In this document: positions 52,966 through 62,904 of the stretch, piece after piece
Layout of the letters: each line of letters opens with the position of its first letter
How positions within the stretch are numbered: the first letter of the stretch is position 1
Assembly (NCBI GenBank): GCA_021531865.1
Contig: JAFBIW010000004.1
Coordinates: 1-64,000, forward strand
DNA from: Butyricicoccus pullicaecorum
Lineage (GTDB): Bacteria > Bacillota > Clostridia > Oscillospirales > Butyricicoccaceae
Reading direction: 5' to 3'
Length of the DNA stretch: 64,000 nt
Made by a program: the position numbers and the translations under genes
The notes under the pieces: generated by a model
Told to the model about the DNA's origin: nothing
The model's database searches: none
What the model saw: only the letters and a program-made list of their open reading frames with translations

Positions 52966-54237
52966 TCAGATGGACATGACCTGATCGCGGGCCGGGCCGA
53001 CGCCCAGCATCGAGATCTTGCAGCCGCAGATCTGCTCCAGTGCCTTGATGTAGGACTGAACAGAGGCGGGCAGCTCGTCGAAGGAGCGGCAGCCGGTGAT
53101 GTCCTCATCGAAGCCGTCAAATTCCTCGTAGATCGGCTTGCAGTCCTCGAGGTCGGCGAAGTTGGCCGGGAACTCGGTCAGGCGCTGACCCTTGTAATCG
53201 TAAGCCACGCAGACCTTGAGCTTGGGCAGGCCGCGCAGCGGGTCGATCTTGTTGATGACCATTTCGGTCAGACCGTTGACGCGGACGGCGTAGCGCGCGA
53301 TGACCGCGTCGAACCAGCCGGTACGGCGCGGACGGCCGGTGACCGTGCCGAACTCACCGCCGGCCTTGCGGATGTAGTCGCCGGTCTCGTCGAACAGCTC
53401 GGTCGGGAAGGGACCCTTGCCAACGCGGGTGGTGTAGCTCTTGAAGATGCCCATGATGTCGGTGATGGCGGTGGGGCCGACGCCCGAGCCGATGCAGCAG
53501 CCGCCCGCGACCGGATGGGAGGAGGTGACATAAGGGTAGGTGCCCATATCGAGGTCGAGCAGGGTGCCCTGTGCGCCCTCGAAGAGGACGAACTTGCCCG
53601 CCTTGATCGCGTCGTAGGTCAGGATGGTGGTGTCCTTGACGTGGGAGCGCAGACGGTCGGCATAACCCTTGTACTCGGCCAGCACGGCTTCGATGTCGAT
53701 CGGCTCGCCGCCGTAAACGCCGGTGATGACCTTGTTTTTACGCTGACAGGCCTCGCGCATGACGGCCTCGAAGCGGTCGGGATCGACGAAGTCGTGCATG
53801 CGCACGCCGATGCGCTCGGCCTTGTCCATGTAAGTCGGGCCGATGCCCTTCTTGGTGGTGCCGATGTCGTCTCCGCCGCGTGCCTTCTCAGAGAGCGCGT
53901 CCAGCTCGAGATGCCAGGGCAGGATGCAGTGGCAGCGTGCGTCGATAAAGAGCTTGTCCGCCGAGATGCCCTTTTCAGCCAGACCGTCGATCTCGCGCAG
54001 GACGTTGCGCGGGTCAACGACCACGCCCGGGCCGATGATGTTGACACAGTTCGGATAGAGGATACCGGAGGGGATGAGCTGCAGCTTGTAGGTCTCCCCA
54101 TTGACAACAACGGTGTGTCCGGCGTTGTTGCCGCCCTGGCTGCGGACGACCAGATCGGCCTGACCCGCGAAAATATCAATAAATTTACCCTTACCTTCGT
54201 CGCCCCACTGAGCGCCTAAGATTACTTTGCCCGGCAT
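52966..54237 (-). CDS. purA: Adenylosuccinate synthetase
   Basis: 423 aa. GAQWGDEGKGK (GTP site with catalytic Asp), GGNNAGHTVV with the catalytic His, GTTKKGIGPTYMDKAERIG and TGRPRRTGWFD are all present. It converts IMP and Asp to adenylosuccinate for AMP synthesis. The ATG after AAAGGGG is chosen; the frame is open 21 codons further up. Monocistronic. Confidence 0.97.
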   Translation of the reverse strand: MPGKVILGAQWGDEGKGKFIDIFAGQADLVVRSQGGNNAGHTVVVNGETYKLQLIPSGILYPNCVNIIGPGVVVDPRNVLREIDGLAEKGISADKLFIDARCHCILPWHLELDALSEKARGGDDIGTTKKGIGPTYMDKAERIGVRMHDFVDPDRFEAVMREACQRKNKVITGVYGGEPIDIEAVLAEYKGYADRLRSHVKDTTILTYDAIKAGKFVLFEGAQGTLLDLDMGTYPYVTSSHPVAGGCCIGSGVGPTAITDIMGIFKSYTTRVGKGPFPTELFDETGDYIRKAGGEFGTVTGRPRRTGWFDAVIARYAVRVNGLTEMVINKIDPLRGLPKLKVCVAYDYKGQRLTEFPANFADLEDCKPIYEEFDGFDEDITGCRSFDELPASVQSYIKALEQICGCKISMLGVGPARDQVMSI

Positions 54238-54305
54238 ACAAATGTTGCCCCTTTCAGACGATAGAATCACAAAATCAGAATATGGCTTTCGCACATACAC
54301 ACATT

Positions 54306-54334
54306 ATTATAGCACCGTCGTAAAGCAATGACAA
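54306..54334 (-). promoter_or_regulatory. Promoter of purA
   Basis: On the minus strand, TTGTCA, 17-base spacer, TATAAT. The leader is about 60 nt. Confidence 0.82.
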
Positions 54335-54345
54335 TAAAAAAGTAG

Positions 54346-54374
54346 TTGGCGCGGGCGAATAATACTGGTATAAT
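54346..54374 (+). promoter_or_regulatory. Promoter of cysteine desulfurase-thiI-cinA
   Basis: TTGGCG at 54346-54351, 17-base spacer, TATAAT at 54369-54374. Divergent from the purA promoter. Confidence 0.78.
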
Positions 54375-54420
54375 ACTATCGTATAAGAATATTCAGGAAG
54401 AATTTCGGGAGGAATCAGGC

Positions 54421-55551
54421 ATGATCCACTATCTGGACAACTCGGCGACCACCATGGTCCTGCCCGAGGCGGCCGAGGCCGCAGTCCATATGATGCGCGA
54501 GACGTTCGGCAATCCCTCGTCCCTGCACAGCATGGGCATCGACGCCGCGCGCGTACTCAAGGAGAGCCGGGAGACGGCCGCGTCCGCGCTGGGCTGCGCC
54601 CCGGCTGAGCTGACCTTTATTTCGGGCGGTACCGAGGGCATCAACACCGCGATTTTCGGCGCGGTGCGCAAAAACCGCCATTTCGGCCGCCATATCGTCA
54701 CCACTGCCATCGAGCACGCGGCCACGCTGCAGGCCTGCAAGCGGCTTGAGAGCGAGGGCTTCGAGGTCACCTATATCCAGCCGGACGGCGCGGGTCGAAT
54801 TCAAGTGGACGATGTCACCGCCGCCCTGCGGGAGGACACCATCCTCGTCACCGTCATGTTGGTCAACAACGAGGTGGGCACGGTTCTGCCGGTCGCTGAG
54901 ATCGGCCGCGCGGTCAAGCGTCAGTGTCCGCACGCGCTGTTCCATGTGGACGCGGTGCAGGGGCTGTTCCGCGTGCCGCTGACGCCGTACAAGTGGAGCT
55001 GTGACCTGATGAGCGTGAGCGGTCACAAGATCGGCGCGCCCAAGGGCATCGGTGCGCTTTATATGAAGAAGGGCGTCCGGCTCGCTCCTTATCTCGTGGG
55101 CGGCGGGCAGGAGAGCGGCTTCCGCTCGGGCACCGAACCGATGCCGAACATCGCGGCCTTTGCCGCAGCCTGCCGGGTGCGTGCGCGGGACATGCAGGCC
55201 GATCTTGCCCATGTGGCCGAGCTGAACGCTTACCTGCACGAACAGGTCGAAGCGCGCCTGCCATGGGCGGTCTGGAACGGGGAAGGGGATGTGCCCCACG
55301 TGGTCAATCTGTCCCTGCCCGGCTGCAAGAGCGAGGTCATGCTGCGCGTGCTGGAATCGGACGGCGTTTTCGTCTCGGCCGGTTCGGCCTGCTCCAAGGG
55401 GCATGAGAGCCATGTGCTGCGCGCGATGGGGTTGGACAAGGCCCGCATCGACAGCGCCCTGCGCGTTTCGTTCGCGCCGTTCAATACGAAGGAAGATGTA
55501 GACGCCCTGCTGGACGCGCTCGAAAAGGGTGCGAAGCTGCTGCGGCGATAA
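54421..55551 (+). CDS. Cysteine desulfurase (NifS/NifZ-type, ThiI partner)
   Basis: 376 aa class V aminotransferase fold. The PLP Lys lies in SVSGHKIGAPKG, the His in TTAIEHAA, and the active Cys in SAGSACSKGHESHV. It moves sulfur from cysteine to an acceptor. With thiI 15 bases downstream it matches the Gram-positive arrangement in which a dedicated desulfurase supplies ThiI for tRNA 4-thiouridine. ATG after GGGAGG. Confidence 0.93.
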   Translation: MIHYLDNSATTMVLPEAAEAAVHMMRETFGNPSSLHSMGIDAARVLKESRETAASALGCAPAELTFISGGTEGINTAIFGAVRKNRHFGRHIVTTAIEHAATLQACKRLESEGFEVTYIQPDGAGRIQVDDVTAALREDTILVTVMLVNNEVGTVLPVAEIGRAVKRQCPHALFHVDAVQGLFRVPLTPYKWSCDLMSVSGHKIGAPKGIGALYMKKGVRLAPYLVGGGQESGFRSGTEPMPNIAAFAAACRVRARDMQADLAHVAELNAYLHEQVEARLPWAVWNGEGDVPHVVNLSLPGCKSEVMLRVLESDGVFVSAGSACSKGHESHVLRAMGLDKARIDSALRVSFAPFNTKEDVDALLDALEKGAKLLRR

Positions 55552-55566
55552 CAGAAAGGAACCAAT

Positions 55567-56739
55567 ATGACAAAGGAAGTATTACTGCTGAAATGCGGTG
55601 AGATCGTGCTCAAGGGTCTCAACCGCAAGCGATTTGAGGACAAGCTGCTGGGCAACCTCAAGCGCCGTCTGAAGCCGGTGGGCGAGTGCGGCGTTTCGAT
55701 GCGCCAGTCGGTCATTTTCGTCGAGATCCCCGAGGAGGTGGACGGCGACGCGGTCATGGAGGCCGTGCGCAAGGTGTTCGGCATCGCGCTGATCTGCCGC
55801 GCGGGCGTGTGCGAAAAGACGCTCGAAGCCATGCAGGAGACCGCCGAGCGGTATCTGGCCGACGAGATCGCGCAGGCGCATTCGTTCAAGGTCGAGACCA
55901 AGCGCGCCGATAAGCGTTTCCCGCTGACCTCGGTGCAGACCTCCCAGCATCTGGGCGGCGAGCTGGCCGAGAAGTACCCGCACATGAAGCCCGATATGCA
56001 CAACCCCGAGCTGACCATCCATTTTGAGATTCGCGACCAGTACGCCTTTGTGCACGCCGGCCCGGTGCCGGGTGCGGGCGGTATGCCGGTCGGCACGAAC
56101 GGCCGGGCGGCGCTGCTGCTCTCGGGCGGCATCGACTCGCCGGTCGCGGGTTATATGATGTCGAAGCGCGGTCTGGAGCTGGTCGGCATCCATTTCTTCA
56201 GCTATCCGTACACCTCCGAGCGGGCCAAGGAGAAGGTGCTCGAGCTGGGCCGCCGCCTGACCGCCTACTGCGGCCGGATGCCGGTGCTCGTCGTGCCGTT
56301 CACCAGGATTCAGGAGGAAATTCGGGACAAGTGCCACGAGGAGCTGTTTACCCTCATCATGCGCCGCTTTATGATGCGCATTGCCGAGCGGCTCGCACTC
56401 GATTACGAGTGCGGCGGTCTCGTCACGGGTGAAAGCTTGGGTCAGGTGGCCAGCCAGACCATGCCGGCCATGGCGGTTACGAACGAGGTCTGCCGGACGC
56501 TGCCGGTTTTCCGTCCCTGCATCGGCATGGACAAGGAGGAGATCGTGCAGATCGCCCGCAAGATCGACACCTTCGAGACCTCGATCCTGCCCTATGAGGA
56601 TTGCTGCACGGTCTTCACACCCAAGCACCCGAACACTAAGCCCAAGCTGTATAAAATTCTGGAAGCCGAGCGCGCACTCGATGTGGACGCGCTGGTGGAC
56701 GAGGCCGTTGCGGGTACGGAGCGCGTGATTTTAGGCTAA
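55567..56739 (+). CDS. thiI: tRNA 4-thiouridine synthetase ThiI
   Basis: 390 aa. Ferredoxin-like and THUMP domains (about 1-165) precede the PP-loop domain, with LLLSGGIDSPVAGYMM. The C-terminal rhodanese domain of E. coli ThiI is absent, as in other Firmicutes, which fits direct sulfur delivery by the upstream desulfurase. It makes s4U8 in tRNA. Confidence 0.96.
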   Translation: MTKEVLLLKCGEIVLKGLNRKRFEDKLLGNLKRRLKPVGECGVSMRQSVIFVEIPEEVDGDAVMEAVRKVFGIALICRAGVCEKTLEAMQETAERYLADEIAQAHSFKVETKRADKRFPLTSVQTSQHLGGELAEKYPHMKPDMHNPELTIHFEIRDQYAFVHAGPVPGAGGMPVGTNGRAALLLSGGIDSPVAGYMMSKRGLELVGIHFFSYPYTSERAKEKVLELGRRLTAYCGRMPVLVVPFTRIQEEIRDKCHEELFTLIMRRFMMRIAERLALDYECGGLVTGESLGQVASQTMPAMAVTNEVCRTLPVFRPCIGMDKEEIVQIARKIDTFETSILPYEDCCTVFTPKHPNTKPKLYKILEAERALDVDALVDEAVAGTERVILG

Positions 56740-56769
56740 GGGAAACCATCCGGAAAGGAAGCAAAGAGC

Positions 56770-57999
56770 ATGAAAGCAGAACTGATCGCCGTAGGCACTG
56801 AGATCCTGCTGGGCGACATCGTCAACACCGACGCGCAGGTCATCTCGCAGGGTCTGTCCGAGCTGGGCATCGACGTATATTATCAGACCGTGGTGGGCGA
56901 CAATCCCACCCGGCTCGAGCGGGTCATCCGCGAGGCGCGGGAGCGCGCCGACATCATCATTACAACGGGTGGTCTAGGACCCACGCTGGACGATCTGACC
57001 AAGGAGACCCTTGCCCGTGTGTTCGGCAAGAAACTCACGCTGCACGAGGAGTCGCTCGCGCACATCCGGAATTTCTTCGCCTCGATCGGGCGGGAGATGA
57101 CGCCGAACAACGAGAAGCAGGCTTTGCTGCCCGAGGGCTGTCTGCCGCTGCACAACGACTGGGGCACCGCGCCCGGCTGTGCGTTCGAGGCCGATGGCAC
57201 GCATGTCATCATGCTGCCCGGCCCGCCGCGCGAGTGTGAGCCGATGTTCCGCGAACGCGCGATGCCGTATCTGTACAAGCTGGCGGGAGGCTGCATCGTT
57301 TCGCATAATATCCGCGTGTTCGGCTTGGGCGAGTCGGCCATGGAGGACATTCTGCACGACAAAATGGCGGCGATGAAAAATCCGACGATCGCACCCTATG
57401 CCAAGACGAGCGAGTGCTTTGCCCGCGTCACGGCCAAGGCCGAGAGCGCTGAGGCGGCGGAGGAGATGCTGAAGCCGGTCGTGGATGAGGTGGTCGCCCT
57501 GCTGGGAGAGAGCGTTTACGGCGTGGACGTCGATTCGCTCGAACAGGTGGTGGGCGACGGACTGCGCGCCCGCGGACTGACCCTGTCGGTGGCTGAGAGC
57601 TGCACGGGCGGTCTGCTGTCCAAGCGGATCACCGACCTGCCCGGCGCTTCGGACTACTACAAGGGCGGCGTGTGCTCCTATGCCAACGAGGTCAAGATCA
57701 ACGTCCTGGGTGTGTCGGCCGATACGCTGGCCGCATACGGCGCGGTCTCGCCCGAGACAGCCGAGGAGATGGCCGAGGGCGTCGCCCGTCTGATGGGCAC
57801 CGATTTCGGCGTTGGCATCACCGGCGTAGCCGGCCCGGGCGGCGGTACCGACGAAAAGCCGGTCGGTCTGGTCTATATCAGCGTCTGGTTCCGGGGCGCG
57901 CGTCAAACGCGCCGGATGCGTGGCAGTCTGGGACGCGACCGGGTGCGCAATCAGGCGGCCTCGACCGCGCTCGATCTGATCCGCCGGATGCTGCCGTAA
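56770..57999 (+). CDS. cinA: CinA: nicotinamide-nucleotide amidohydrolase / competence-damage protein
   Basis: 409 aa. The N-terminal MoaB/COG1058-like domain (AVGTEILLGDIVNTDAQVIS, TTGGLGPTLDDLTKE) and a C-terminal CinA/PncC amidase domain (SVAESCTGGLLSKRITD, GVGITGVAGPGGGTDEKPVG). It recycles NMN to NaMN in pyridine salvage. GGAAAGGAAGC precedes the ATG. Last gene before a terminator. Confidence 0.95.
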   Translation: MKAELIAVGTEILLGDIVNTDAQVISQGLSELGIDVYYQTVVGDNPTRLERVIREARERADIIITTGGLGPTLDDLTKETLARVFGKKLTLHEESLAHIRNFFASIGREMTPNNEKQALLPEGCLPLHNDWGTAPGCAFEADGTHVIMLPGPPRECEPMFRERAMPYLYKLAGGCIVSHNIRVFGLGESAMEDILHDKMAAMKNPTIAPYAKTSECFARVTAKAESAEAAEEMLKPVVDEVVALLGESVYGVDVDSLEQVVGDGLRARGLTLSVAESCTGGLLSKRITDLPGASDYYKGGVCSYANEVKINVLGVSADTLAAYGAVSPETAEEMAEGVARLMGTDFGVGITGVAGPGGGTDEKPVGLVYISVWFRGARQTRRMRGSLGRDRVRNQAASTALDLIRRMLP

Positions 58000-58083
58000 G
58001 ATCCGTTTCGTAAAGTGCGCGGCGTCGGAAAACGATGTTTTATGTGTGATACGCAAACTTTACCAAAAATTGATTAAAAAATC

Positions 58084-58128
58084 GTCCAGTGATAGCACAA
58101 AACGTGAAATATCACTGGACATTTTTTT
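58084..58128 (+). terminator. Intrinsic terminator after cinA
   Basis: GTCCAGTGATA pairs with TATCACTGGAC (11 bp) around a 15-base loop, followed by A and seven Ts. A TATACT at 58139-58144, right after it, may be the -10 of the glycogen operon, leaving a leader of about 115 nt. Confidence 0.85.
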
Positions 58129-58268
58129 ATAGTGGTTGTATACTATACCTAGTAATTCCGAAATACGTTCGGCGGAAACTGTGCGAAAACGACAAAACCG
58201 TTGTTGCGTATGTTTGGGCGTACTGAGGAAAACGCGCTGAATTTGCGCATTTATAGGGAGATGAATGC

Positions 58269-60356
58269 ATGGCATTGCAAACAAGGACGATGACAAAGGA
58301 AGAACATGACGCCCTGTTTTATTCCGGCCGTGACTGCCGCGCCTATGAATTTATGGGTGCGCACCCAATGACAGTGGACGGACAGGAGGGGTATCACTTC
58401 TCCGTGTTTGCGCCCAATGCCGTTGAGGTCGCCGTCATGGGCGAGTTCAATGGCTGGAGCAGGAATGCAAACGTGATGCAGCGCGACGAGCAGGGCATCT
58501 GGCATCTGTTTATTCCGGGTGTAAAACAGTACGATGCGTACAAGTACGCCATCCGCACGCAGGATGGTCAGGATTACGACAAGAGCGATCCCTACGCTTT
58601 CCATTCAGAGACCCGGCCGGGCAACGCCTCCAAGGCGTATGACCTGTCGGGCTACACATGGCATGACGATAACTGGCTCAAGTGGCGCGGCGCCCATCTG
58701 CCGTACACCTCGCCGGTCAACATTTATGAGGTTCATATGGGCTCGTGGAAACGCAACCCGGACGGCAGCTTCTATTCCTACCGTCAGCTTGCGGACGAGC
58801 TCGTACCCTACGTCAAAGAGATGGGCTACACCCATATCGAGTGCATGCCCCTGACCGAGCATCCGTTTGACGGCTCGTGGGGCTATCAGGTCACCGGCTA
58901 TTTCTCCGCGACCTCGCGCTACGGCACGCCGCACGACCTGATGTATTTCGTGGACAAGTGCCACGAGGCCGGTCTGGGCGTTATCATGGACTGGGTTCCG
59001 GCGCACTTCCCCAAGGACGGACACGGTCTGGTCGAGTTTGACGGCTCGTATCTCTACGAGTACTCCGATCCGCTCAAGATGGAGCACAAGGAATGGGGCA
59101 CCCGCGTCTTCGACTACGGCAAGGTGTCGGTGCGCAACCTGCTGTTCTCCTCGGCCATGTTCTGGGTTGAACAGTTCCACATCGACGGCCTGCGCGTCGA
59201 CGCGGTCGCCTCGATGCTCTACCTTGACTATAACCGTAGCGGCGAATGGCGGCCCAACATCTACGGCGGCCGCGAGAACCTCGAAGCGGTGGACTTCCTC
59301 CGCCTGCTCAATGAGTTCGTCCTGACCGATCATCCCGACGTCATGATGATCGCTGAGGAATCGACCGCGTGGCCCATGGTCACCAAGCCGGGCGCGGTCG
59401 GCGGTCTGGGCTTCAACTTCAAGTGGAACATGGGCTGGATGAACGACATGCTCTGCTATGTCAGCGCCGATCCCTTCTTCCGCAAGGACATGCACGACAA
59501 GGTCACCTTCTCGTTCATGTACGCCTTCTCCGAAAATTACATCCTGCCGCTGTCTCACGACGAGGTCGTGCACGGCAAGCGGTCGCTGATTGATAAGATG
59601 CCCGAGCCGTATGAGAACAAGTTCGCGTCCCTGCGCACGCTCTATGGCTACATGATGGCCCATCCGGGCAAGAAGATGCTGTTCATGGGCGGCGAGTTCG
59701 CTCAGTTCTCTGAATGGAGCGAGGCGCGCGAGCTTGACTGGATGCTGCTCGACTACGAAGCGCACCGCCAGATGAAAACCTATGTCAAGGCGCTCAACGC
59801 GCTGTATCTGGCAAACAAGCCCCTCTGGGAAAACGACATGGACTGGCAGGGCTTCGAGTGGATCTCGCACGATGACAACCGCAACAACATCATTGCCTTC
59901 CGCCGCATCGCGACCGACGGCAGCGACCTGATCTGCGTTGTCAACTTCGCGCCCGTCCACCACGACAGCTACTACATCGGCGTGCCGTATGCGGGCACCT
60001 ATGAGGAGATCTTCACCTCCGACCGTCCCGAGTTCGGCGGCACCGGCGTCTCGAACGGCAAGATCCGTTCCAAGATGGCCTCCAGCGTTCTGGGCAAGAT
60101 GTACGACGAGGAGGGCAATCCGGTCGAGACCAAGCTGCACGGCTTCACCGACCTGATCGACCTCGAGATCCCGCCGCTGTCCGTCATGTATTTCAAGGGC
60201 AAGCCGCGCGCACCGCGCCGTGCCAAGGCAACGCCTGCGAAGAAATCGGGGGACAAGAAGACGGAAACCAAGAAGAAAGCGGAGTCCGGAAAGAAGGCCG
60301 ACGGAAAGGCCAAGACGTCCTCGACCCGCAAGCCGCGGAAATCGGCGGAGTCCTGA
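58269..60356 (+). CDS. glgB: 1,4-alpha-glucan branching enzyme
   Basis: 695 aa. N-terminal CBM48 (about 30-125: FAPNAVEVAVMGEFNGWS), then the GH13 barrel with GLRVDAVASMLY (nucleophile Asp), MMIAEEST (acid Glu) and LPLSHDEVVHGK. A C-terminal beta domain ends at about 640. The last ~50 residues are an unusual Lys/Ala/Thr-rich tail (TPAKKSGDKKTETKKKAES) with no counterpart in typical GlgB. It forms alpha-1,6 branches in glycogen. First gene of glgB-C-D-A. Confidence 0.96.
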   Translation: MALQTRTMTKEEHDALFYSGRDCRAYEFMGAHPMTVDGQEGYHFSVFAPNAVEVAVMGEFNGWSRNANVMQRDEQGIWHLFIPGVKQYDAYKYAIRTQDGQDYDKSDPYAFHSETRPGNASKAYDLSGYTWHDDNWLKWRGAHLPYTSPVNIYEVHMGSWKRNPDGSFYSYRQLADELVPYVKEMGYTHIECMPLTEHPFDGSWGYQVTGYFSATSRYGTPHDLMYFVDKCHEAGLGVIMDWVPAHFPKDGHGLVEFDGSYLYEYSDPLKMEHKEWGTRVFDYGKVSVRNLLFSSAMFWVEQFHIDGLRVDAVASMLYLDYNRSGEWRPNIYGGRENLEAVDFLRLLNEFVLTDHPDVMMIAEESTAWPMVTKPGAVGGLGFNFKWNMGWMNDMLCYVSADPFFRKDMHDKVTFSFMYAFSENYILPLSHDEVVHGKRSLIDKMPEPYENKFASLRTLYGYMMAHPGKKMLFMGGEFAQFSEWSEARELDWMLLDYEAHRQMKTYVKALNALYLANKPLWENDMDWQGFEWISHDDNRNNIIAFRRIATDGSDLICVVNFAPVHHDSYYIGVPYAGTYEEIFTSDRPEFGGTGVSNGKIRSKMASSVLGKMYDEEGNPVETKLHGFTDLIDLEIPPLSVMYFKGKPRAPRRAKATPAKKSGDKKTETKKKAESGKKADGKAKTSSTRKPRKSAES

Positions 60357-60439
60357 TATTTTGATAGCCCCTCCCATGCGGGGTGTCAATAGAGTATTTT
60401 GTGACAAGACTATAAAGTGAGGAGAAACGGAGAGTAATC

Positions 60440-61654
60440 ATGTATCGGAAAAAAGAATGTGTTGCGATGCTGCTGGCGGGCGGCCAGGGAAGCAGACTGT
60501 ACGTCCTGACGCAGAAGGTAGCCAAGCCGGCAGTCCCGTTTGGCGGCAAGTATCGAATCATTGATTTCCCGCTGTCCAACTGTGTTAACTCGGGCATCGA
60601 CACCGTCGGCGTCCTGACCCAGTATGAGCCCCATGTGCTCAACGCCTATCTGGGCTCGGGCCAGACCTGGGACCTTGACCGTATGAACGGCGGCGTTTAC
60701 GCGCTCCCGCCGTACCAGCGCGGCAAGGGCTCGGAGTGGTACAAGGGCACTGCGAACGCGATCTACCAGAACATCGCTTTCGTCGACGAGTACGATCCCG
60801 AGTATGTCCTGATCCTTTCGGGCGACCACATCTACAAGATGGACTACAACAAGATGCTCCAGCAGCATAAGAAGACCGGCGCGGACGCCACCATCGCCGT
60901 TATGGACGTTCCGCTCGACGAGGCTTCCCGCTTCGGTATCATGAACTGCCGCGAGGACGGTACCATCTATGAGTTCGAGGAGAAGCCCAAGCAGCCCAAG
61001 AGCACTCTGGCTTCGATGGGCATTTACATGTTCAACTGGAAGAAGCTGCGCCAGTACCTGATCGAGGACGAGGCGACCGAGGGTTCGTCCAACGACTTCG
61101 GCAAGAACATCATCCCGAACATGCTGGCGGCAGGCGAGAAGATGGTTTCCTACCGCTTTGATGGCTACTGGAAGGACGTCGGCACGATCGAATCCCTCTG
61201 GGAGGCCAACATGGATCTGCTCTCGCCCAAGTCCGGCCTGAACCTGTCGGACGACCGCTGGAAGATCTACGGCCGCAACAACGGCGCACCTCCGCACTTC
61301 ACCAGCAAGCAGGCCAAGGTCACCCATTCTCTGGTTTCCGAGGGCTGCGAGATCTACGGCAATGTTTCCGAGTCCGTCCTGTTCTCCGATGTCACCATCG
61401 GCAAGGGTGCGAATGTTGAGTATTCGATCCTGATGCCGGGCGCAGTCGTTGACGCGGGCGCGACCGTTCGCTATGCCATCGTTGCCGAGAACGCGCACAT
61501 CTGCGCGGGCGCTTCGGTCGGCGCGTCGCCGAGCGATGTCGATCCGGACGCTTGGGGCGTCGCAGTCGTCGCGTCCAATGTGACGATCGGCAAGAACGCC
61601 AAGCTGGGCGCGAAGGAAATGGCCGGCGAGGATCTGCCGGATCAGGAAGTATAA
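60440..61654 (+). CDS. glgC: Glucose-1-phosphate adenylyltransferase, catalytic subunit
   Basis: 404 aa. [26 protein letters not shown] (nucleotide loop), [21 protein letters not shown] and the substrate motif FEEKPKQP are intact; a C-terminal beta-helix follows. It makes ADP-glucose. Start after GGAGAAACGGAGAG. It is followed 18 bases later by its homologue glgD. Confidence 0.97.
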   Translation: MYRKKECVAMLLAGGQGSRLYVLTQKVAKPAVPFGGKYRIIDFPLSNCVNSGIDTVGVLTQYEPHVLNAYLGSGQTWDLDRMNGGVYALPPYQRGKGSEWYKGTANAIYQNIAFVDEYDPEYVLILSGDHIYKMDYNKMLQQHKKTGADATIAVMDVPLDEASRFGIMNCREDGTIYEFEEKPKQPKSTLASMGIYMFNWKKLRQYLIEDEATEGSSNDFGKNIIPNMLAAGEKMVSYRFDGYWKDVGTIESLWEANMDLLSPKSGLNLSDDRWKIYGRNNGAPPHFTSKQAKVTHSLVSEGCEIYGNVSESVLFSDVTIGKGANVEYSILMPGAVVDAGATVRYAIVAENAHICAGASVGASPSDVDPDAWGVAVVASNVTIGKNAKLGAKEMAGEDLPDQEV

Positions 61655-61672
61655 AAGGGGGCGCGAAAGAAC

Positions 61673-62806
61673 ATGGAAATGAAGAACGTTTTGGGCTTAA
61701 TCATTGCCTTTGATACAGATAATGACCTGCGCGAGCTGACCGACCACCGTACCGTCGCGGCGGTACCCTTCGGCGGCCGCTACCGCATCGTGGACTTCAT
61801 GCTGTCCAACATGGTCAATTCGGGTATTTACCGCATCGGTCTGCTGATGAAGGACAAGTATCAGTCCCTGATCGACCACATCGGCACCGGCAAGGACTGG
61901 GATCTGTCCCGTAAAAACGGCGGCATCACCCTGCTCCCGCCGTATTCCTACTCCAAGAAGGCTTCTCCGCTGGTTACCGGTGAGTACCGCGGCAAGATCG
62001 ACGCGCTGGCCGGCGCCATCGACTACCTGCAGAAGAACCGCGCCGACTATGTCGTCATCGCGGACGGCGACCTGATTGCCAACATCCCGATGGACGAGGT
62101 CGTCAAGGCGCATGAGGCTTCGGGCAACGATATCACCATGGTCGTCACCAAGCGCTCGACCGACAACCCGTTCATCACCTTCTGTGAGCTTAACCGCAAG
62201 CGCGATATCGCCGATATCCGCGTGGGCGACAACAACGACGGCAAGTGCAAGTACACCGCGCTGGGCGTTTACGTCATGAGCCGCCAGTACCTCATCCACC
62301 TGATTGCCGATTGCGTTACCCACAACTGCACCCACTTCGAGCGCGAGCTGCTGACCCGCGCCCTGACCGACGGCAACATCGGCGCCTATGTCTTCAATGA
62401 ATACAACATGAAGGTATTCGACGCCAAGGAGTATTTCCAGGCCAATATGGACATTCTGGATAAGGACTGCCGCAACGAGCTGTTCAAGCGCACCCGACCC
62501 ATATTCACCCGCATCTATGACGAAGCGCCCGCCTATTACGGCGACAAGGCCGACGTTGTGGATTGCCTGGTTGCCGACGGCTGCCACATCGAGGGTAAGG
62601 TCAGCCATTCCGTCCTGTTCCGTGACGTGCTGATCGAAAAGGACGCCGAGGTCAAGAACTCCATCATTATGGAGAACGGCCGCATCCTGTCCGGCGCGTC
62701 GCTGGCGCATATCGTCACCGACCGCGGCGTGACCATTCGCGAGGGTCGCACAATGATGGGCCACGAGAACTATCCGGTCGTAATCGCAAAGCGTTCGGTC
62801 GTATAA
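61673..62806 (+). CDS. glgD: GlgD, regulatory-type subunit of ADP-glucose pyrophosphorylase
   Basis: 377 aa, homologous to GlgC but with the nucleotide loop replaced (MKNVLGLIIAFDTDNDLREL where GlgC has GGQGSRL), the hallmark of GlgD. VPFGGRYRIVDFMLSNMVNSGI and VIADGDLIANI keep the fold. In Firmicutes GlgC/GlgD hetero-oligomers are more active than GlgC alone. Confidence 0.95.
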   Translation: MEMKNVLGLIIAFDTDNDLRELTDHRTVAAVPFGGRYRIVDFMLSNMVNSGIYRIGLLMKDKYQSLIDHIGTGKDWDLSRKNGGITLLPPYSYSKKASPLVTGEYRGKIDALAGAIDYLQKNRADYVVIADGDLIANIPMDEVVKAHEASGNDITMVVTKRSTDNPFITFCELNRKRDIADIRVGDNNDGKCKYTALGVYVMSRQYLIHLIADCVTHNCTHFERELLTRALTDGNIGAYVFNEYNMKVFDAKEYFQANMDILDKDCRNELFKRTRPIFTRIYDEAPAYYGDKADVVDCLVADGCHIEGKVSHSVLFRDVLIEKDAEVKNSIIMENGRILSGASLAHIVTDRGVTIREGRTMMGHENYPVVIAKRSVV

Positions 62807-62843
62807 TCGGTATCCCGTAATTTTAGTACCATATTCAACGTTC

Positions 62844-62878
62844 AAAGCGGGAGCGTCCTGTCCGGAAGCTCCCGCTTT
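62844..62878 (+). other. Intercistronic hairpin between glgD and glgA
   Basis: AAAGCGGGAGC and GCTCCCGCTTT form an 11-bp stem around a 13-base loop without a following T-run. It may stabilise or process the mRNA or reduce read-through into glgA rather than terminate fully. Confidence 0.55.
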
Positions 62879-62904
62879 GCGGGTTTATCAGGAGGGGATT
62901 CCCC

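Noticed and set aside
58129-58268. Possible riboswitch or sRNA in the glgB leader
   Set aside because: Leader of about 115 nt has no alternative terminator/antiterminator pair that I could identify; only a candidate TATACT.
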